A stretch of DNA of 30,981 nucleotides from an uncultured Blautia sp. (GCF_934371575.1 NZ_CAKRNY010000043.1:1-30981), one strand, 5' to 3'. Positions 17,688 to 25,428 are shown, numbered from the stretch's first letter. Numbers and translations: made by a program. Notes: a model not told the origin generated them from the letters alone.

Positions 17688-18614
17688 CTAGCGGCTCTCA
17701 AGCGCAGTACTGATATCCAGAATCATGTCTTTCACAGCCTGACGGGAAGCATCTGCATAATTCATTTCACCAAACTGAGCATATTTCTCCTGCTTATACG
17801 CTGCAATAATTCCTCTTGAAGAGTTTACAATTGCGCCAAGACCATCTTCATTGAAGAAATGTACAAGATCAGCTCCTTTACCGCCCTGTGCACCATATCC
17901 TGGTACCAGGATGAAGGTTTTTGGCATAAGTGCTCTTAACACCTTGCCCATTTCCGGATAAGTAGCTCCTACAACTGCTCCTACATAGCTGTAGCTGTCA
18001 CCCATAAGTTCATCGCCCCATTTTGCGACTTTCTCACCAACCCACTCGTAAAGCGGACGTCCCTCGATGATTCTATCCTGAAACTCACCACTGGATGGAT
18101 TGGAAGTTTTAACAAGTACGAAAATTCCTTTTTTCTCTTCTTTGCAGACATCCATAAATGGCTTAACACCATCTGTTCCAAGATATGGATTAACAGTTGC
18201 AAAATCCTCATCAAAAGGTACGTATGTCTTGCTTCCAACCTGAATTTTTCCAAGATGGCCTGTTGCATAGGCTGCAGATGTAGAACCGATATCTCCTCGC
18301 TTAATATCTCCGATCACTACAAGACCTTTTTCCTTACAATACTCAACAGTACGTTTGTAAGCTACAAGTCCCGGAATTCCGAACTGCTCATACATTGCGA
18401 TCTGAGGCTTCACTGCCGGGATAAGATCATATGTAGCATCTATAATCCCTTTATTGTACTGCCAGATTGCTTCTGCAGCACCCTCTAAAGTCTCACCAAA
18501 TTCCCCAAATGCTGCTTCCTGAATATGTTTCGGAATGTAGTTCAGCATTGGGTCAAGGCCTACTACAATAGGTGCACCTGTCTTTTTGATATTAGCAATA
18601 AGTTTATTGATCAT
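17688..18614 (-). CDS. pyrF: orotidine 5'-phosphate decarboxylase, type 2
   Basis: PyrF removes CO2 from OMP to make UMP, the last step of the pathway. At 308 residues it is of the longer type 2 form rather than the 230-residue form of E. coli and Bacillus. Visible motifs are VGLDPMLNYIP, the catalytic Lys-Asp region VIGDIKRGDIGSTS, and VPGYGAQGGKGAD for phosphate binding. AGGAGGAAATATCC precedes the ATG. It lies between pyrC and pyrK with small gaps. Confidence 0.97.
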   Translation of the reverse strand: MINKLIANIKKTGAPIVVGLDPMLNYIPKHIQEAAFGEFGETLEGAAEAIWQYNKGIIDATYDLIPAVKPQIAMYEQFGIPGLVAYKRTVEYCKEKGLVVIGDIKRGDIGSTSAAYATGHLGKIQVGSKTYVPFDEDFATVNPYLGTDGVKPFMDVCKEEKKGIFVLVKTSNPSSGEFQDRIIEGRPLYEWVGEKVAKWGDELMGDSYSYVGAVVGATYPEMGKVLRALMPKTFILVPGYGAQGGKGADLVHFFNEDGLGAIVNSSRGIIAAYKQEKYAQFGEMNYADASRQAVKDMILDISTALESR

Positions 18615-18647
18615 GGATATTTCCTCCTGAATATATTTTAATTTTCA

Positions 18648-19946
18648 TTATTTAGCAGCGGCAGAATCTTTATACACTATTTTACCATCACAAATGGTGT
18701 ACAGAATCTTTCCCTTTACCTCTTTGCCTTCAAACGGAGTGTTTTTGCCCTTGGAAACAAAATCTGCCTTGTGAATGACATAAGGATTCCTGATATCTGC
18801 AATTACCAGGTCTGCCGGATGACCTTTCTGAATAGTTCCACATGGAAGATTCAAAATCTGTGCCGGATTATAGCTCATTTTTTCCACAAGCTGAGAAAGG
18901 GTAAGTATTCCTGTCTCCACCAATGCTGTATAGCTAAGAGCAAAGCTTGTCTCAATTCCTACAATTCCAAAGGCTGCATTTCTCATGGAACCTGTTTTAT
19001 CCTTCTGTGTGTGTGGCGCATGATCCGTACTGATTACCTGAATATAGCCTTCCTTCAAGCCTTCGATCAGTGCATCCACATCTTTTCTTGTTCGAAGAGG
19101 AGGATTCATTTTATAATTGGGATCATCTCTCTCAATATCGTCTGATGTAAGGATAAAATGATGAGGGCAGACTTCCGCTGTGACATTATCAATCCCCTCT
19201 GCCTTCAGCATTTTCATCATAACTGCCACACCTCTGGTAGAACAGTGGCAAAGATGCAGTTTCGCGCCTGTCTCTATGGCAAGCAGAGAATCTCTTGCAG
19301 CGATGGTATCTTCTGTGGAATTACAGATTCCCGGGAGACCAAGCCGCTTCGCATTTTCATCATCATTCATGCAGCCGTTTCCCCGAAGAGTCATATCTTC
19401 ACAGTGGTCAAAAATAGGAAGTCCTGCTTTCACAGCTTCCTCCATAGCCTTCTTACAAAGACTTGCCTTCATAACAGATTTTCCATCCTCAGAAAGAACC
19501 GGCACTCCTGCCGCTGCCATACCAGCAATGTCTGAAAGCTCCTCTCCAAGCTCGCCTTTTGTCATGGCTCCGGCCTGAAGCACATGGATTAAAGACACCT
19601 GTTCTGCTTTATTTTTTACGTAATTGGCACGATCCGGACTGTCAATAACCGGTGTAGTATTTGGCATTGCGACTGCGGTAGTTACCCCGCCTCTTGCAGC
19701 CGCATGGGAACCGCTTTCAATGTCTTCTTTCTCTGTCTGTCCAGGATCGCGGAAATGCACATGAAGATCCACAAAACCAGGCATTACTGCCAGCCCTTTC
19801 GCATCTATAATTCTGTCATCTTTATCCTTTATCTTCAGCTTCTCTCCAACTTCCTGGATTACACCACCGTCCAGATAAACATCCGCAATTTTGTCCATCT
19901 GAGTGGCCGCATCTATAACACGTCCACCGCGAATCAGAATACCCAT
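18648..19946 (-). CDS. pyrC: dihydroorotase
   Basis: PyrC closes carbamoyl aspartate to dihydroorotate, the third step of pyrimidine synthesis. The 432-residue protein is a type I amidohydrolase with the metal motif HVHFRDPG near residue 58, His in FDHCEDM, His in HLCHCS, and the catalytic Asp in STDHAPH. The length is normal for Firmicutes. The start at 19946 is preceded by AGAAGGGAGAG; a 13-codon upstream extension lacks support. It is the first gene of the pyrimidine run. No PyrR attenuator is seen in its leader, and pyrB/pyrI are not in the window. Only a weak -10 (TATGAT, near 19983) is visible upstream. Confidence 0.97.
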   Translation of the reverse strand: MGILIRGGRVIDAATQMDKIADVYLDGGVIQEVGEKLKIKDKDDRIIDAKGLAVMPGFVDLHVHFRDPGQTEKEDIESGSHAAARGGVTTAVAMPNTTPVIDSPDRANYVKNKAEQVSLIHVLQAGAMTKGELGEELSDIAGMAAAGVPVLSEDGKSVMKASLCKKAMEEAVKAGLPIFDHCEDMTLRGNGCMNDDENAKRLGLPGICNSTEDTIAARDSLLAIETGAKLHLCHCSTRGVAVMMKMLKAEGIDNVTAEVCPHHFILTSDDIERDDPNYKMNPPLRTRKDVDALIEGLKEGYIQVISTDHAPHTQKDKTGSMRNAAFGIVGIETSFALSYTALVETGILTLSQLVEKMSYNPAQILNLPCGTIQKGHPADLVIADIRNPYVIHKADFVSKGKNTPFEGKEVKGKILYTICDGKIVYKDSAAAK

Positions 19947-20078
19947 TTGGTTCTCTCCCTTCTGGTATATCGTAATCTTTATCATACCCTATCATACACG
20001 AATTTTTTCATTTAATAAAGCCTTTTTTTACCTTCCTGGCCTTTTACAAGATTTTTTAAAGCACAAATCCAATTATTC

Positions 20079-20107
20079 TTGACTTTTTAAAGTTCTGGTT
20101 ATATAAT
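20079..20107 (+). promoter_or_regulatory. strong promoter for the cold-shock gene
   Basis: TTGACT (20079-20084), a 17-base spacer and a perfect TATAAT (20102-20107). It predicts a start near 20114 and an untranslated leader of about 135 bases before the csp ATG. Confidence 0.9.
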
Positions 20108-20134
20108 CAATCCATGTCAAAGATTATTTAATGT

Positions 20135-20200
20135 AAAATCACTAGTTTTTAGAGATTATATATTTACATGATATAGTCTGTAAAATCTGGTGATTTTTTT
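20135..20200 (+). promoter_or_regulatory. long leader hairpin followed by T run in the csp 5' UTR
   Basis: AAAATCACTAG (20135-20145) pairs with CTGGTGATTTT (20187-20197). After a T-T mismatch, TTTTA (20147-20151) pairs with TAAAA (20181-20185). After a G-G mismatch, AGATTATAT (20153-20161) pairs with ATATAGTCT (20171-20179). The loop is nine bases. The stem is about 25 bp and the RNA then reads seven T (20194-20200). It could be a temperature-sensitive leader fold or a transcription attenuator/terminator; the sequence alone cannot decide. Confidence 0.75.
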
Positions 20201-20248
20201 CGCCAGAACAGCTTTTTAATTTTTTATTTTTTATGGAGGTAACTCAAA

Positions 20249-20449
20249 ATGAACAAGGGCACTGTAAAATGGTTCAACGCTGAAAAAGGTTATGGTTTCA
20301 TCACAGGAGAAGACGGAGCTGATGTATTCGTACATTTTTCTGCAATCAATGGTGAAGGCTTCAAATCTCTTGAAGAAGGCCAGGCTGTAACATATGACTT
20401 AACAGAAGGCGCTCGCGGAATGCAGGCTGCTAACGTTACAAAGTTATAA
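20249..20449 (+). CDS. cold-shock protein (CspA family)
   Basis: This 66-residue single cold-shock domain protein binds single-stranded RNA and DNA and acts as an RNA chaperone. It starts [18 protein letters not shown] with RNP1 KGYGFI, then RNP2 VFVHF, and ends with a GPQAANV-like variant, here [10 protein letters not shown]. Length is typical. ATGGAGGTAAC precedes the ATG. It has a strong promoter, a long structured leader as is known for csp genes, and its own terminator, so it is a single-gene unit divergent from pyrC. Which csp paralogue it is cannot be told from here. Confidence 0.98.
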   Translation: MNKGTVKWFNAEKGYGFITGEDGADVFVHFSAINGEGFKSLEEGQAVTYDLTEGARGMQAANVTKL

Positions 20450-20472
20450 TTAAAGCAACTGAAGCAGAAATT

Positions 20473-20502
20473 TCCCCTCGGAGGATTCCGGGGGGATTTT
20501 TT
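20473..20502 (+). terminator. intrinsic terminator of the cold-shock gene
   Basis: TCCCCTCGGA (20473-20482) pairs with TCCGGGGGGA (20487-20496) over 10 bp with a GGAT loop, followed by TTTTTT (20497-20502). Confidence 0.92.
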
Positions 20503-20522
20503 ATGCATTTTACGCCACTATA

Positions 20523-20551
20523 ATGGGGACAGATACAACATCTGTCCCCAT
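20523..20551. repeat. perfect 12-bp palindrome, REP-like
   Basis: ATGGGGACAGAT and ATCTGTCCCCAT flank an ACAAC loop with no mismatch. Neither strand continues into a T run, so it does not look like a normal terminator. GGGGACAGA-type palindromes recall REP elements linked to Y1 (RAYT) transposases; that link is from memory. Confidence 0.7.
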
Positions 20552-20594
20552 AACTTTACACTGCCAGCTGCAGCTTTTCTTTCATATTCTGATT

Positions 20595-20852
20595 TTATTC
20601 CGCATCTGAATCGGCACTAAGTCCATTCAGATAAGAATCCAGTGCAGAAGTATCCATAACAGTTTCTGTAGTCACATTCTCCTGACCTGCTGTAACCTTC
20701 CCGTATACAGAATAACCGATCCAACAAACAGCAACAATGCAAAACACAAGCGCTGCCAGCTTCTCAATGGTAAGGATCAGCTTTTCCTTCTTCATGATTT
20801 TCTCACGATTTGCTTTTTCTGCTTTATAAGCATCCACTTTCTTCTGACTCAT
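20595..20852 (-). CDS. small single-pass membrane protein
   Basis: This 85-residue protein has a very basic, coiled-coil-prone start (KKVDAYKAEKANREKIMKKEK), one hydrophobic segment at about 28-49 containing VFCIVAVCWIGYSVYG, and an acidic Ser/Thr-rich tail with several Asp and Glu. This predicts the N terminus inside and the tail outside the cell. AAAGGAGA precedes the ATG. It seems to be a single-gene unit with an extended -10 element upstream. I do not recognise the family. Confidence 0.78.
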   Translation of the reverse strand: MSQKKVDAYKAEKANREKIMKKEKLILTIEKLAALVFCIVAVCWIGYSVYGKVTAGQENVTTETVMDTSALDSYLNGLSADSDAE

Positions 20853-20891
20853 AGTAGCACGTCTCCTTTGCGATGAAATATCGTCTGATCT

Positions 20892-20900
20892 GAGTATAAC
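20892..20900 (-). promoter_or_regulatory. extended -10 promoter for the small membrane protein
   Basis: On the minus strand the sequence reads TGTTATACT, a TGn extended -10 with TATACT at 20892-20897, 40 bases before the gene. No good -35 is seen at 17 bases. The rest of the gap up to the degV stop (to 21032) contains an A8 tract and short GC-rich inverted repeats but no convincing terminator. Confidence 0.5.
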
Positions 20901-21032
20901 ATATTTTCCCCATAAATGGAAGTGCGTTCACCTACTGTTCACACAAAAAAAACGAAACCGTTCAACAGGCGCAGATTCCCACTGCTTATTGCTTTTCGCA
21001 ACCGCCCCGAAGGGGGAATTTACTTAATCGGG

Positions 21033-21872
21033 TTAAACAGCCACAATAATTCCACCGTCATTTGCATACATGCTGCTGACGCCTGCAGTATCAAGAACTA
21101 TAATATCTGCCAATTTCATTTTTTCCTGAATGGCTTCTTTAAGCATATTCGCTTTCTTCGGACTATTGCAGTGAGATATGGCAAGAATCTTATTCTCACT
21201 GTTCTCTGTAGCCTCCACAATCTTTTCCACCATTTTTACCAGAGCTTTATTCATTCCTCTGGCCTGATCCAGCTGACAGATGCATCCTTCAGGAGTAGAT
21301 CCCATAATAGGCTTGATCTTGAGAGCAGTTGCCACAAGTGCTTTCACACGGCTGAGGCGACCATTTTTACGTAACGTCTCCAGATTCTCCAGTACAAAAA
21401 AAGTATGCTGTTCTTCAATATATTTATTCACAGTACTGACAACTTCCTCAAATGAAAGTCCGGCATCCTCACACTCTGCAATTTTCTCAGCAATCAAAGT
21501 CTGTCCAACAGAAGCCGAGCAGGAATTAAATACATGGATCTGGACATTCTCCTTCTCTTCATGCAAAAGGCTTGCTCCAAGAACCGCACTGTTATAAGAA
21601 CCGCTAAGCTCTGCTGAAAGAGTAACACAGTAAACATGATCTGCATCACAGTCAAATGCCTTTCTGTAGCTTTCCGGAGACGGGCAGGCTGATTTCGGAC
21701 ACTCCGGGCAGGCTGCAACCTTCTGAAGAAAGTCTGCCTGATTAAATGTCTCATCATCTATTATATTTTCACTTCCTACCGTCAGTGTAAGTGGTACAGA
21801 TGCAAATCTCTCATCCTGCTTCCACTGTTCCAGAAGTTCTCCACAACTATCTATCACAATTTTATAGCTCAA
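21033..21872 (-). CDS. DegV family fatty-acid-binding protein
   Basis: DegV (FakB-like) proteins bind a fatty acid and, with the kinase FakA, allow its phosphorylation for membrane lipid synthesis. The 279-residue protein opens with YKIVIDSCGEL, where the second residue of the usual DSxxDL motif is Cys. It has the TLSAELSGSYNSA loop typical of fatty-acid carboxylate binding, and FVLENLETLRKNGRLS. A cysteine cluster (CPECPKSACPS, about 54-64) is notable. The start codon is TTG at 21872, with AGAGG nine bases upstream. FakA is not in this window, so the functional pair would be encoded elsewhere. A palindrome upstream may be an operator. Confidence 0.93.
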   Translation of the reverse strand: MSYKIVIDSCGELLEQWKQDERFASVPLTLTVGSENIIDDETFNQADFLQKVAACPECPKSACPSPESYRKAFDCDADHVYCVTLSAELSGSYNSAVLGASLLHEEKENVQIHVFNSCSASVGQTLIAEKIAECEDAGLSFEEVVSTVNKYIEEQHTFFVLENLETLRKNGRLSRVKALVATALKIKPIMGSTPEGCICQLDQARGMNKALVKMVEKIVEATENSENKILAISHCNSPKKANMLKEAIQEKMKLADIIVLDTAGVSSMYANDGGIIVAV

Positions 21873-21898
21873 TTATATCGTCCTCTTTTCCGTAATAT

Positions 21899-21948
21899 GT
21901 AGTATTAAATACCACATCTATATTAACACATTACTATATGTTTGAAAA
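21899..21948 (-). promoter_or_regulatory. degV promoter with overlapping palindrome
   Basis: On the minus strand: TTTTCA (21943-21948), a 17-base spacer, TAATAT (21920-21925) with TGT before it (extended -10). Right after the -10 lies a 17-bp imperfect palindrome GTGGTATTTAATACTAC (21899-21915, one mismatch), well placed for a repressor to block the start site. The regulator is unknown. Confidence 0.5.
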
Positions 21949-21981
21949 GAGTTTTTTCTTCCATTTTCTTCTGATTTGCTT

Positions 21982-21987
21982 TATAAT
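21982..21987 (+). promoter_or_regulatory. -10 box for the DUF5721-like gene
   Basis: A perfect TATAAT lies 44 bases before the ATG of the next gene. The hexamer 17 bases upstream (TTCCAT, 21959-21964) is a poor -35. Confidence 0.5.
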
Positions 21988-22031
21988 GGAAGAACTGACT
22001 AATTTACTTTTTTGATTGAAAGGAGGCTCTT

Positions 22032-22529
22032 ATGCTTGCCCTGAAGATTACTGATCAAAAAGATTTCACCAACAAACTTTTTCTTGGTGATACCTTCAAC
22101 TCATTCTGGCTAAACCAGGCCGAAATTGTTACCAGCAATGTTTTTTCCATTGATGGTAAACTTCAGAATGATTTTTTCGATAATGATGAACAGGAATTTC
22201 TTGTATCCAGTCACCGCACTTTTTCTCTCTGGAAAGAAATTAAGCCCTTTTGCTGCTCAATTATAAAAGGAAAGCGGGCTCCTCTTTCATTTAAGATCGT
22301 ACTGCAATTTTCCCCTAATAAAGCAGCGGCATTACTTCAGAATTCCTCTGTTTCTCCGGAATTTGTAACCGGCCTGTATCTTAATCTTCAGTACAAAAAC
22401 AAGACTATGCTTTGTACTACCGGAACCTCTATGAAAACCTTCCTGCCTGGCAGGGAACTGGACCACCTTTGGGAGCAGTACGTAATGGAATTCTTCCACC
22501 ATAATGAATTATCTGTTGAAGAAGTATAG
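22032..22529 (+). CDS. DUF5721-like protein
   Basis: This 165-residue cytoplasmic protein has no signal peptide or membrane segment. It begins MLALKITDQKDFTNKLFLGD and includes an ASFxVDG-like stretch, here SNVFSIDGKL, and the ending LWEQYVMEFFHHNEL. I associate this pattern with DUF5721, a family found in Lachnospiraceae with no known function; confidence in the name is moderate. AAAGGAGG precedes the ATG. Its last 21 bases overlap the end of the Spo0A-type gene on the other strand. It is divergent from degV. Confidence 0.82.
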   Translation: MLALKITDQKDFTNKLFLGDTFNSFWLNQAEIVTSNVFSIDGKLQNDFFDNDEQEFLVSSHRTFSLWKEIKPFCCSIIKGKRAPLSFKIVLQFSPNKAAALLQNSSVSPEFVTGLYLNLQYKNKTMLCTTGTSMKTFLPGRELDHLWEQYVMEFFHHNELSVEEV

Positions 22530-22892
22530 ATTGCTTTTTTCAACAGATTCCAAATCCGAAGCGTTGTTTTCTTTCTCACTTTCCAGATAAAATGCTATCA
22601 TATCTACAAATTCACTGTTGGTCGGTCTGTATTCCAGAGGATATCCGGCAATCTGTTCCAACCTTTCACGGTGATTTTCCCAGCATACATTTACAATCGT
22701 ACGGATATCGTGTTCAATATTTGATGGTTTCGATTTGAATTTTTTCGCCAGTCTTGGATAGATGTCCTTTGTAATTTTCATTGGACGCTCCTGAAATTCC
22801 ATTGTCATATGTATAGCTTCTGCCACAAAATAGTATCCTTTATATTTTGATGTTGCACCTAAACTGCGTATCGTTCCGTATACCTCTCTCAT
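22509..22892 (-). CDS. stand-alone Spo0A C-terminal DNA-binding domain protein
   Basis: This 127-residue protein resembles the DNA-binding (sigma-A activating) domain of the sporulation master regulator Spo0A over almost its whole length. Matching features in order: R-x-LG at about 8-12, S-x-KGY at about 15-20, AI in the first helix, LYP-type YPRLAKKF at about 45-52, the recognition region SNIEHDIRTIV, and near the end the KPTNSEF-type motif RPTNSEFVDMIAFYL. Full Spo0A has about 260 residues with a phosphorylation receiver domain first; that domain is absent here, and the ribosome binding site (GGGGAAGG before ATG) shows that the start is real. The last 20 residues are unrelated and end NLYFFNR. 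Role is unknown. It may act as a constitutive or competing regulator at 0A-like sites. Confidence 0.88.
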   Translation of the reverse strand: MREVYGTIRSLGATSKYKGYYFVAEAIHMTMEFQERPMKITKDIYPRLAKKFKSKPSNIEHDIRTIVNVCWENHRERLEQIAGYPLEYRPTNSEFVDMIAFYLESEKENNASDLESVEKSNLYFFNR

Positions 22893-23133
22893 TTTCCTTC
22901 CCCTCTTATCATATGTTACACTTTATATGTGCCTTCACAATATTTTTTCACCTGCCATCAGCCAAAATAGCTGCTTCTGCAGTCTGTAAACCATTTGCCT
23001 CTATATATAATACGAATTATATTTATTTTTTTAGCTTTTTAGAACAAAAATTAAGAATTTCGTAATATTTTTAGTCTTTTTTACAAAATATTCAGCAACG
23101 CAACAAACATACTCTATAAACTCGGTACATTAA
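22893..23133. other. AT-rich intergenic region
   Basis: This stretch between the Spo0A-type gene and the htpG terminator is strongly AT-rich. The minus strand should hold the promoter of the Spo0A-type gene; hexamers such as TTGTGA and TATGAT occur but with poor spacing, so none is called. No gene, RNA or repeat is recognised. Confidence 0.5.
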
Positions 23134-23185
23134 TCAAAAAAGGACAGACACCCAAAATGATTTCTCATTTCAAATATCTGTCCTT
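23134..23185 (-). terminator. intrinsic terminator of htpG with GAAA loop
   Basis: On the minus strand the 21 bases complementary to 23165-23185 (starting AAGGACAGA) pair without a mismatch with those complementary to 23140-23160 (ending TCTGTCCTT), with several G-U pairs, a GAAA tetraloop and a following T run (TTTTTT). On the plus strand the G-U pairs become A-C mismatches, so the hairpin serves the minus strand. Confidence 0.93.
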
Positions 23186-23236
23186 ATGTTTCTCAACACA
23201 TCATTATTATGCTCATATTGAGACCCTGATATCTTA

Positions 23237-25297
23237 TTATTTTGTAAGCATCAGAAGAATTTCGTTACTTCTCTGCACGAATCTGGTCATCTCTTCCGGA
23301 GAAAGCTGTTTGTGACTTAACATGGCAAGATCATACAGTTCCTCACAAATAACAGGAGTCTTCTCAGATTCTTTATTATCTGCAACAAACTGAACCAGAG
23401 GATGTTTCGCATTAAGAACTAATGTCTCCTGTCCACCAAACATAGATGGATCCATACCATACATATTATACATCTTCATCATGTCCTGCATACGACGACT
23501 TTCCTCTGAAAGAGTCATCATTGCAGCTACTTTCTCATTCTTCAGATTCTCAACCTTAACTTCCAGCTTATCATTCTTCAGTGCATTTCTGAATACCTCT
23601 GTAAGGGTCTTTGATGTTTCCTCATCAGCTTTACCCTCCTCACGAAGTTCCTCTGTAAGGTCTGCATCAATTCTCTTAAACTGGATTGTCTGGTCTTTCT
23701 GTTCCAGATGGGAAATAAATGCGCTGTCAATGTTATGCTTCAGAACAACCGCATCCTTCTTCGCCTCACGGAACATATTGATATACTGGCTCTGCTGAAC
23801 TTCATCGGTTACATAGAAAATAGTTGTTTTCTCCGGTTCTTTCTTATCATCTTCTTCTGCAGATTCTTTTGTCTCCTCTGCTTTTGTCTCTGCTTTTGTC
23901 TCTTCTTCCGGCTTCTTATTCTCCTCAATGCAATCTTTTAAGGTAAGGTATTTACCATCAATATTCTTGAAAAGAATATAATCATTCATCTTATCCGCAA
24001 ATTTAGCATCTTTAATACAACCATATTTGATAAACGGACTGATATCATCCCAGTATTTCTCATAAGACTCACGATCTGTTTTACACATTCCGGTAAGCTT
24101 ATCGGCAACCTTCTTGGTAATGTACTCGGAAATCTTCTTAACAAATCCATCGTTCTGAAGCGCAGATCTGGATACATTCAGCGGAAGATCCGGACAATCA
24201 ATAACGCCCTTGAGCAGAAGCAGGAATTCCGGAATTACCTCCTTAATATTATCCGCAATAAATACCTGGTTGTTATAAAGCTTAATAGTTCCTTCAATGG
24301 AGTCATACTCTGTATTAATCTTCGGGAAATACAGAATACCTTTCAGGTTAAACGGATAATCCATATTCAGGTGGATCCAGAACAATGGCTCCTTATAATC
24401 CATAAATACCTTGCGGTAAAATTCCTTATACTCCTCATCTGTACAGCTGTTCGGATGCTTCATCCACAACGGTTGCGGATCACTTAAGGATACCGGACGC
24501 TTATTAATCTTTACTTTGTCCTTTGCAGGAGATACTTCTACAACTTCTTTCTCTCCTTTATCATTCTCTTTCTCTTCTGTCTTGGCATCCTCGTGGATAT
24601 GCTCTACAACCACATCGTCATCGCGAAGCTCAGACTCATCGATTGTCTCATATTCCTGAGGTGCATTCTCCTTGGAAAGATAAATATTTACCGGCATGAA
24701 GGAACAATATTTCTCAATTACTTCTCTCATACGGTATTCATTTGAAAACTCTGCACTCTCGTCATTCAAAAACAGAGTAATCTCTGTACCCACTGTAGTC
24801 TTATTGCCATCCTGCATATCGTACTCTGTACCACCATCACAGGTCCAATGTACCGGTACAGCGCCCTCTTTATAGGAAAGAGTATCGATCTGTACTTCAT
24901 CAGCTACCATAAATGCAGAATAAAAGCCTAATCCAAAATGACCGATAATCTGATCATCTGTTGTCTTATCTTTATATTTAGAAAGAAACTCTGTCGCTCC
25001 TGAAAAAGCAATCTGTGTAATATACTCCTCTACTTCATCAGCAGTCATACCAAGACCGGTATCAATGAATTTCAATGTCTTCTCTTCTGGATTTACAACA
25101 ACATGCACTTCAGCTTTATAATCATCTGGAAGTGCGTATTCCCCCATAACATCCAGCTTCTTCAATTTAGTAATTGCATCACAGCCATTTGAAATCAGCT
25201 CTCTCGCAAAAATGTCGTGATCAGAATATAACCATTTCTTTATAATTGGAAAAATATTTTCACTGTTAATTGATAAACTACCATGCTTCTCAGCCAT
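23237..25297 (-). CDS. htpG: molecular chaperone HtpG (Hsp90)
   Basis: HtpG is the bacterial Hsp90, an ATP-dependent homodimeric chaperone of the cytoplasm. The 686-residue protein starts MAEKHGSLSINSENIFPIIK. The GHKL ATPase motifs are present: ELISNGCDAITK, the DTGLGMT loop and GHFGLGFYSAFMV. The middle domain has PLFWIHLNMDYPFNLKGILYF-type client/ATP contact region and SRSALQND, and a C-terminal dimer domain follows. Two charged Glu/Lys-rich inserts (about 230-255 and 455-485) are a feature of this lineage. The ATG at 25297 is used because AAAGGAG lies ten bases before it; the GTG three codons earlier is too close. A CIRCE operator and promoter lie upstream, and a strong terminator follows. 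Confidence 0.98.
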   Translation of the reverse strand: MAEKHGSLSINSENIFPIIKKWLYSDHDIFARELISNGCDAITKLKKLDVMGEYALPDDYKAEVHVVVNPEEKTLKFIDTGLGMTADEVEEYITQIAFSGATEFLSKYKDKTTDDQIIGHFGLGFYSAFMVADEVQIDTLSYKEGAVPVHWTCDGGTEYDMQDGNKTTVGTEITLFLNDESAEFSNEYRMREVIEKYCSFMPVNIYLSKENAPQEYETIDESELRDDDVVVEHIHEDAKTEEKENDKGEKEVVEVSPAKDKVKINKRPVSLSDPQPLWMKHPNSCTDEEYKEFYRKVFMDYKEPLFWIHLNMDYPFNLKGILYFPKINTEYDSIEGTIKLYNNQVFIADNIKEVIPEFLLLLKGVIDCPDLPLNVSRSALQNDGFVKKISEYITKKVADKLTGMCKTDRESYEKYWDDISPFIKYGCIKDAKFADKMNDYILFKNIDGKYLTLKDCIEENKKPEEETKAETKAEETKESAEEDDKKEPEKTTIFYVTDEVQQSQYINMFREAKKDAVVLKHNIDSAFISHLEQKDQTIQFKRIDADLTEELREEGKADEETSKTLTEVFRNALKNDKLEVKVENLKNEKVAAMMTLSEESRRMQDMMKMYNMYGMDPSMFGGQETLVLNAKHPLVQFVADNKESEKTPVICEELYDLAMLSHKQLSPEEMTRFVQRSNEILLMLTK

Positions 25298-25335
25298 GAA
25301 GCTCACTCTCCTTTGTCTTCTTAATTATAACAACT

Positions 25336-25364
25336 ATAGTAATACCAAAGTGACTAAAAGTCAA
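25336..25364 (-). promoter_or_regulatory. htpG promoter
   Basis: On the minus strand: TTGACT (25359-25364), a 17-base spacer, then TACTAT (25336-25341), about 40 bases before htpG. The CIRCE operator ends seven bases upstream of the -35. Confidence 0.75.
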
Positions 25365-25371
25365 GAAAAAT

Positions 25372-25398
25372 TTAGCACTCATTTAAAATGAGTGCTAG
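25372..25398. promoter_or_regulatory. CIRCE operator (HrcA binding site)
   Basis: TTAGCACTC (25372-25380), nine bases, GAGTGCTAG (25390-25398). This equals the CIRCE consensus TTAGCACTC-N9-GAGTGCTAA except for the last base. HrcA represses genes with this element until heat stress. The only promoter next to it drives htpG. Confidence 0.95.
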
Positions 25399-25428
25399 TA
25401 ACTTGTGGGTTTGGGTTTATTCAAAGTC

